The position numbers and the translations under genes were made by a program. Source: an uncultured Kiritimatiellota bacterium (GTDB taxonomy: Bacteria; Verrucomicrobiota; Kiritimatiellia; RFP12; UBA1067). From it: a DNA stretch of 12,721 nucleotides. Location: contig CAKURH010000102.1 of the NCBI GenBank assembly GCA_934675625.1, forward strand, positions 1-12,721, in the 5' to 3' direction. The notes beneath the pieces are model-generated. The model worked only from the letters and a program-made list of their open reading frames with translations, did not search any database and was not told where the DNA came from. Position 1 is the stretch's first letter; each line of letters begins with the position of its first letter. Positions 8,668 to 12,721 of the stretch are shown one piece after another.

Positions 8668-8691
8668 GGACTGAAGCCTGCGGTTTCGTCC
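8668..8691 (+). repeat. Hairpin in repeat copy B
   Basis: This is the counterpart of the copy A hairpin: GGAC-(T)-GAAGCC-TGC-GGTTTC-GTCC. The single C to T change keeps pairing in RNA as G-U but would weaken a DNA hairpin. Confidence 0.55.
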
Positions 8692-8872
8692 GCCGCCGCC
8701 TCGCCGTCCGCATCCCTTCGGGCTGCGTCGCGCCGACGAGCACGAACGCCGCGCGTCGCGCGGACACGAAAACTGAACAAGCCTTGCGTCGAGACACGAA
8801 AAGGTTTCGCGCCTTCTCTCGAAGCCTTGACTCGGCGCTGCCTCAAGGGTTCGCACAGAGACGCCGAGTGCG

Positions 8873-9069
8873 CAGAGCCTTTTGGGGTAGCAAACGCACA
8901 CGGAGCCACGGAGGCACGGAGTTCCTGCACGATGTTAGGATAGGAGTCTCAACAGCTGATCTCCACCAGCCTTTCTCCGTGGCTCCGTGCCTCCGTGTGA
9001 GATATCCCGTGTCCATGGAAACACGTATGTCCATGAATGGTCGAGAAAAGAGCGAAAGCCTTTTCGTGA
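8873..9069. repeat. 197-bp core identical to 6071-6267 (copy B)
   Basis: This block is base-for-base identical to the core of copy A while its flanks are diverged. It includes the CACGGAG arms at 8897-8921 and 8975-8999. Confidence 0.9.
8897..8999. repeat. CACGGAG / CTCCGTG inverted arms (copy B)
   Basis: Three ACGGAG words (8897-8921) and three CTCCGTG words (8975-8999) face each other at an 8-base period across a 53-base spacer. They are identical to the arms in copy A. Confidence 0.85.
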
Positions 9070-9191
9070 ATCGACTGGTGAGCGAACCGTTTTCGTGTCG
9101 CACCCTCGGTGCGCGTTCGTGGCGTTTCGTGTTCGCGCGCAGCGCTAAGCCTCTGCGCGAGAAATTCATAAACACAGAGCGGCCTGCGGCC

Positions 9192-9250
9192 GGGCGATTG
9201 GAGGCGACAGGGAAGTTTCGCTTCGCGCATTCCTGTCGGCTTCGTCGCCC
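9192..9250. repeat. Imperfect hairpin found only in copy B's extra module
   Basis: GGGCGA (9192-9197) pairs with TCGCCC (9245-9250). Inside it, GACAGGGAA (9206-9214) pairs with TTCCTGTC (9230-9237) with one bulged base. The loop is short and GC-rich. It has no counterpart in copy A. Confidence 0.55.
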
Positions 9251-9269
9251 ATTCAGGGCGTTTGGGCTA

Positions 9270-9379
9270 ACGCAAAGAGCGCGAAGGGGGAGCGACGCAA
9301 AGGTACGCAAAGCCCTTTGCTTGGTTGCCGTCAACAGCCTTTGCGATCTTTGCGTCAAGACCTTTGCGTTCTTTGCGTT
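9270..9379. repeat. ACGCAAAG / CTTTGCGT inverted word array
   Basis: ACGCAAAG occurs at 9270, 9295 and 9305, with a degenerate CGCGAAGG between the first two. The complement CTTTGCG(T) occurs at 9339, 9348, 9362 and 9371 after a 26-base spacer. The step is 9-10 bases within each half. The layout follows the same plan as the CACGGAG arms but with another word, and it is present only downstream of copy B. Confidence 0.8.
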
Positions 9380-9446
9380 GAAAAGAAGTTTTGGGTGCAA
9401 AAAGCGGTCGCACAGGACGCGAAGCACTTCTCTCGCGACCCTCTTC

Positions 9447-9490
9447 TTGCCCCGCGCAGCGGCTCTTTGTTCATTCAAACAACAAAACAG
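9447..9490 (+). promoter_or_regulatory. Promoter-like leader before the glycyl-radical enzyme gene
   Basis: TTGCCC (9447-9452), 17 bases, then TTCATT (9470-9475) repeat the arrangement ahead of the GH97 gene. The 17-base TTGCCCCGCGCAGCGGC and the 18-base ATTCAAACAACAAAACAG are exactly shared. This suggests a common promoter or leader for the two transcription units. The function is inferred from conservation and spacing only. Confidence 0.4.
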
Positions 9491-9511
9491 GAAAACGACT
9501 GAGAAGTGATG

Positions 9512-9518
9512 AAGGAGG
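9512..9518 (+). promoter_or_regulatory. Ribosome binding site deciding the glycyl-radical enzyme start
   Basis: AAGGAGG lies 8 bases before ATG 9527. The upstream in-frame GTG 9506 and ATG 9509 precede or overlap this site and would put charged residues ahead of the leader, so 9527 is chosen. Confidence 0.75.
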
Positions 9519-9526
9519 CACATAAA

Positions 9527-11767
9527 ATGAGAATCATCTGCGGAATTCTTGTTGCGCTTGCGGCCTTTGGCGCGTTCGGACGCGGCGAGGAGTGGGTCGT
9601 GCCCCAGCGGAAGGCGCCGCCCGCCGCCACGCTCACGAACATGCCGCTCTACCTCGAATGGAAGTGGCGGACGGACGTGAGCGATCCTGAGACGGGCCTC
9701 TCGAACGCGGCGCTGAAGGAGGGCGTCCAACGGATCTTTCGCGCCTACGAGGACCGCGAGCCGTGGGCGGTCACGCGCGCGCGGATGCTTGACTACCTGG
9801 TGGACAACGTGGCGCTTGGCTTCTCGCGCTTCGACTGCTTCCCCGCCATCGCGTGCTGGAACCGCTACGATCGTCCGCTGAACGACGTCCTCCTGGCGCG
9901 CGAGCGCCATGTCGACGAGCGGTTCTTCCCGGAGGAGCTGCGCGAGGAGGTCGAGCGCGGACGCCGCGCGGTCAAGTGGTCGCTGTACAAGGACTTCGAC
10001 CATTCCGCGCCTGACTGGGACACGATCCTGAAGCTGGGCTTTCCGGGGATGAAGGCGCGTGTCGAGGCGATCGGGCGGGACACGCCGTTTGACCGCGCCG
10101 AGCGCCGGGCGGCCGACGCCTGCCTTCGGTTCGTGGGTCGGGCGCTCGCGGCGGCGCGCGCCTCGCCGGACGCGGACGCGCCGCTGGTGCGAAAGGCCGC
10201 CGAGTCGCTTGCGCGCCTCGAGAAGGGCCCGCCGCGGACCGTCTTCGACGTCATGCAGTTCACGATGCTCTACTTCATCCTCTCCGAACACCTCGACCGC
10301 TTCCAGGTCCGCACGATGGGGAACATCGACCGCCTCTGGTGGCCGTACTACGCGGCCGATCTCAAGGCCGGCCGCACGACCGAGGGCGAATTCCGCGAGG
10401 AGTTCCGCCACTTCCTGTGGCAGTTCGGCTCGATCGACAACTACTGGGGGCATCCGATCTATCTCGGCGGCACGAAGCGGGACGGCACGACGGAATACAA
10501 TCCGCTCTCGCTCGTCATGCTCGACGTCATCGACCGAGAGGGGTTGGCCTCGCCGAAGTTCCAGCTTAAGATCGCGGACAGCACGCCGCGCGAAGTCTGG
10601 CGAAAGGCACTTGCGATGCTGCGCCGGCACCGCTCGCTCGTCCTGATGGGCGAGAAGGGCATGGCCGCCTCGATGAAGCCGCTGGGGCTGTCCGCCGAGG
10701 AATGCCGAGACCTCCTCGTCTGGGGGTGCTTCGAGTGGTTGCCGCGCGCACGCGGCAACTGCACGAGCTCGACGAACGTCATCCTGCCGCAGCCGATTGT
10801 CGAGATGCTGTCCGAGGCGAAGGATGGCGCGTTCGCGGCGGCGACGTTCGAGGCGTTCAAGGCCGAGTACCTGAAGCGCCTTTGCGCGAACGCGCGGCGG
10901 ATCTGCGAGCTGAACGTCGTCGCCGAGCGGCACCTTGCCGAGATCAACCCGGCGCTCGTCCTGACGCTCGCGACCGGCTCGGCCCTGAAGAAGGGTGAGG
11001 ACGCCTTCGCGACCGGCTTCGACTTCAACTACACGGCGGTTTCGGCATGCGGCTTCGCGACGGCCGTCGATTCGCTCCTGGCGGTGAAGGAGTTCGTGTA
11101 CGACCGCCTGGAGCTGACGCTGGACGGGCTCGGGCGCGTCCTGGCGGACGACTGGGCGGGGCACGAGGCGTTGCGCCTGAGGATGCGCCGTTCGCCGCTT
11201 AAGTGGGGCTGCGGCAACGCCGAGGCCGACGCGCTCGGCCGGGAGGTGCTGGCGGCGTTCTCGTCGTCGTTCGTCGGCCTGCCGAACGCGCGTGGCGGAA
11301 AGTTCGTCTGCTACGGCCTGCAGTCGCGTGGATTCATTCGGAATGCAAGGCTGCCCGCGTCGCCGGACGGACGGCGTCAGGGGGATCACCTCTCGAAGAA
11401 CCTCGCGCCGACCGTCGGCGCCGAGACGGCGGGCCTGACGGGGGCGCTCCGCTCATATGCGGCGACGGTCGATCCCGCGTTCTTCCCGTGCGGCAGCGTC
11501 TTTGACGTGATGGTCAATCCGGCCGCCGTCGCGGGGGAGCAAGGGCTGGACGTCTTCGAGGCGCTGGTGCGATACTACATGGATCATGGCGGCACGGCCC
11601 TGAACGTGAACGTCGTGAGCGCGGCGGAGCTGCGGGACGCGCAGGCGCGCCCGGAGAAGTACGAGAACCTCCAGGTGCGCGTCGCGGGCTGGAACGTGCG
11701 GTGGAACGACATCCCGAAGAAGGAGCAGGACGAATACATCCGCCGCGCGGAGGACATCGAGCGATGA
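9527..11767 (+). CDS. Glycyl-radical enzyme (PFL/dehydratase family) with a Sec-type leader
   Basis: This 746-aa protein has the full glycyl-radical enzyme architecture. The active-site cysteine is C401 in WGCFEW, with E403 two residues on. This Cys-X-Glu arrangement belongs to the dehydratase/lyase type, not to true pyruvate formate-lyase, which has Cys-Cys. The C-terminal motif SPDGRRQGDHLS and the closing NVVSAAELRDAQ are typical of the family. The radical loop reads RVAGWNVRW with G721 as the radical site; Trp replaces the usual Tyr after Gly, and Phe replaces Val in GCVE. The N-terminus, MRIICGILVALAAFGAFG, looks like a Sec leader of about 18-20 residues, which is unexpected because known enzymes of this family work in the cytoplasm. 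The stop overlaps the activase start (ATGA), so the two are translationally coupled. The reaction is unknown; neighbouring glycosidases hint at a sugar-derived substrate. Confidence 0.9.
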   Translation: MRIICGILVALAAFGAFGRGEEWVVPQRKAPPAATLTNMPLYLEWKWRTDVSDPETGLSNAALKEGVQRIFRAYEDREPWAVTRARMLDYLVDNVALGFSRFDCFPAIACWNRYDRPLNDVLLARERHVDERFFPEELREEVERGRRAVKWSLYKDFDHSAPDWDTILKLGFPGMKARVEAIGRDTPFDRAERRAADACLRFVGRALAAARASPDADAPLVRKAAESLARLEKGPPRTVFDVMQFTMLYFILSEHLDRFQVRTMGNIDRLWWPYYAADLKAGRTTEGEFREEFRHFLWQFGSIDNYWGHPIYLGGTKRDGTTEYNPLSLVMLDVIDREGLASPKFQLKIADSTPREVWRKALAMLRRHRSLVLMGEKGMAASMKPLGLSAEECRDLLVWGCFEWLPRARGNCTSSTNVILPQPIVEMLSEAKDGAFAAATFEAFKAEYLKRLCANARRICELNVVAERHLAEINPALVLTLATGSALKKGEDAFATGFDFNYTAVSACGFATAVDSLLAVKEFVYDRLELTLDGLGRVLADDWAGHEALRLRMRRSPLKWGCGNAEADALGREVLAAFSSSFVGLPNARGGKFVCYGLQSRGFIRNARLPASPDGRRQGDHLSKNLAPTVGAETAGLTGALRSYAATVDPAFFPCGSVFDVMVNPAAVAGEQGLDVFEALVRYYMDHGGTALNVNVVSAAELRDAQARPEKYENLQVRVAGWNVRWNDIPKKEQDEYIRRAEDIER

Positions 11768-12615
11768 AGACGAAGACGGGAATCGGCAGACGGGACTTCC
11801 TGGCGGGCGCGGCGTCGCTCGCTGTCGCGCCGCTCCTCGGCGCAGACGGGCGTCCACTCCGGACGCCGCTGATGCTGGACCTGAAGCGCATGGCCGTCTG
11901 GGATGGGCCGGGACTGCGCACGACGTTCTTCGTGAAGGGGTGTCCGCTCCGCTGCGTCTGGTGCCACAACCCCGAGTCCATCGACCCGAGGCCGCAGGAA
12001 GCGCGCTTCCAGCACCTCTGCCGACACTGCGCACACTGCACACATGACGAGGCGACCTGTCCGACGCGGGCGTTCAAGCTCTACGGGAAGCCGTGGACGA
12101 TGGACGATCTCGTCGGACAGGCGCTGGAGGACAGGCCGTTCTACGACCGCACGGGTGGCGGCGTCACGCTGTCGGGCGGCGAGCCGCTGTTCTTCTGGGA
12201 GTGGGCGGCGGCGCTGCTCGCGCGGTTCAGGGCGGCGGGGCTCCACACGTGCCTCGACACGTCGCTCTACGCGCCGCCCGCCGCGATCGAAGCTCTGCTG
12301 CCCGTCGTCGACCTGTGGCTGCCCGACTACAAGGCGCACGACGACGCCCTGCACGTGAAGTTTACGGGCGTCTCGAACGCGGTCGTCCGGCGCAACCTCA
12401 AACGCCTCGTCGCGGTCGGCGCGAAGCTGGAGGTGCGGTGCCTCGCCGTGCCGGGCTGCACGGACGGGGAGGACCTCGCCGCGCGCCACCGCTATCTCCG
12501 TTCGCTCGGCATCTCCGACGGACAGGTCGTCGATCTCGAATACTTCGACTACGCGCGCGCGAAGTATCTTGCCCTTGGCATGAAGGACACGATGCCGCCC
12601 AAGCGTCCAATTTGA
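11764..12615 (+). CDS. Radical-SAM glycyl-radical enzyme activase with a twin-arginine leader
   Basis: This 283-aa protein belongs to the PflA-type activase family and would install the glycyl radical on the enzyme encoded just upstream. DGPG (47-50) and the CX3CX2C cluster motif C60/C64/C67 in GCPLRCVWCHNPES bind the radical-SAM [4Fe-4S] cluster. GGEP (138-141) contacts SAM, and DYK followed by FTGVSN matches later family motifs. A small cysteine set, C86-X2-C-X2-C-X6-C99-P, stands where most activases have a ferredoxin-like insert with two clusters; here only one could form. Family members usually begin a few residues before DGPG. This one has an extra ~35-residue leader, IGRRDFLAGAASLAVAPLL, with the Tat RRxFL pattern. 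Start 11764 is chosen for its ATGA overlap and because an upstream ATG (11701) gives an unrelated proline-rich extension inside the enzyme gene. Confidence 0.9.
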   Translation: MKTKTGIGRRDFLAGAASLAVAPLLGADGRPLRTPLMLDLKRMAVWDGPGLRTTFFVKGCPLRCVWCHNPESIDPRPQEARFQHLCRHCAHCTHDEATCPTRAFKLYGKPWTMDDLVGQALEDRPFYDRTGGGVTLSGGEPLFFWEWAAALLARFRAAGLHTCLDTSLYAPPAAIEALLPVVDLWLPDYKAHDDALHVKFTGVSNAVVRRNLKRLVAVGAKLEVRCLAVPGCTDGEDLAARHRYLRSLGISDGQVVDLEYFDYARAKYLALGMKDTMPPKRPI

Positions 12616-12721
12616 TGAGTTTCGACATAATAAGGGTCAGACATGAATGCCGCTAACTTAAGGCGATTTCGGACGTTTCCCGAGGCCTAGCGTCGCCTTT
12701 GACGGACGCTTCGAACGACGC
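12616..12721. other. Gene-free right edge with a nested hairpin
   Basis: After the activase stop the base composition becomes AT-richer for about 50 bases. AAGGCGA (12660-12666) pairs with TCGCCTT (12693-12699), and TCGG/CCGA pair inside the loop. There is no T-tract of terminator type, and only a 14-codon open frame (ATG 12643) is present. The segment could be the edge of a mobile element continuing beyond the window, but I cannot identify one. Confidence 0.35.

Larger units (their letters stand above)
8609..9177. repeat. Intergenic repeat, copy B (569 bp)
   Basis: This is the second copy of the repeat at 5807-6375, in the same orientation and again directly downstream of a glycoside hydrolase gene. 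The gap 8507-9526 contains no gene I can support. The first 102 bases (8507-8608) show no shared sequence or signal that I recognise. The alignment to copy A has no indels, so open frames are carried along in both copies. The four CACGAA-type words, CGCAGAG words, CACGGAG arms and their complements are conserved in position, although several individual words have point changes. Confidence 0.9.

Noticed and set aside
9506..9526. GTG 9506 or ATG 9509 as start of the glycyl-radical enzyme.
   Set aside because: The strong AAGGAGG site lies downstream of both and is correctly spaced for ATG 9527, which also yields a clean leader.
11701..11763. ATG 11701 as start of the activase.
   Set aside because: It lies deep inside the enzyme gene, adds a proline- and arginine-rich stretch unlike the family, and the ATGA overlap at 11764 followed by a Tat leader is far more plausible.
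9527..11767. Annotation as true pyruvate formate-lyase.
   Set aside because: The active site has a single Cys followed by Phe-Glu instead of the Cys-Cys pair of pyruvate formate-lyase, so a dehydratase/lyase-type member is more likely.
12643..12687. Short frame starting at ATG 12643.
   Set aside because: It stops after 14 codons and has no recognisable ribosome binding site or motif.

Overview
The window is a GC-rich stretch of a Gram-negative-type bacterial chromosome carrying a carbohydrate-catabolism locus. Predicted exported LamG and glycoside hydrolase proteins, a Tat-type leader, an anaerobic glycyl-radical enzyme pair and abundant short-word intergenic repeats suggest an anaerobic member of the PVC group, perhaps Verrucomicrobiota/Kiritimatiellota. 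This placement is inference from gene style; no marker gene is present. All five complete genes lie on the + strand, and long open frames on the other strand are GC-driven shadows.

Layout: (1) 1-73 is the 3' end of a group II intron (domains V-VI), ending about 20 bases before the usable start of the first gene. (2) 95-2956 encodes a 953-aa secreted protein with two LamG-like domains inside autotransporter-type beta-rich sequence. It is followed after 9 bases by 2966-5761, a secreted clan GH-A (GH5-like) glycoside hydrolase. (3) 5762-6487 is a gene-free segment filled by repeat copy A, ending in a promoter-like, A-rich leader. (4) 6488-8506 encodes a secreted GH97 glycosidase with the retaining-type catalytic residues. 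(5) 8507-9526 is a second gene-free segment with repeat copy B (same offset of 2802 bases over 569 bases, no indels), an extra B-only module, and the same leader motif. (6) 9527-11767 and 11764-12615 overlap by ATGA and encode a glycyl-radical enzyme and its radical-SAM activase. (7) The last 106 bases hold no gene I can support.

The most unusual coding feature is that both members of the glycyl-radical pair carry export signals: a Sec-type leader on the enzyme and a twin-arginine leader on the activase, added ahead of the position where ordinary activases begin. If real, this would be an extracytoplasmic glycyl-radical system placed beside secreted glycosidases. The most unusual non-coding feature is the pair of long intergenic repeats. 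They are built from short words (CACGAAA, CGCAGAG, CACGGAG, CGCAAAG, all fitting CRCRRAR) laid out as several copies in one orientation and then several in the opposite orientation around a spacer. A 197-base core is identical in both copies although the flanks have diverged by roughly 9-15%.

Together the genes look like an outer-surface or periplasmic polysaccharide-processing set (binding/adhesion, GH-A cleavage, GH97 alpha-glycoside cleavage) with a radical enzyme possibly acting on a released sugar or derivative. The substrate cannot be read from the sequence.
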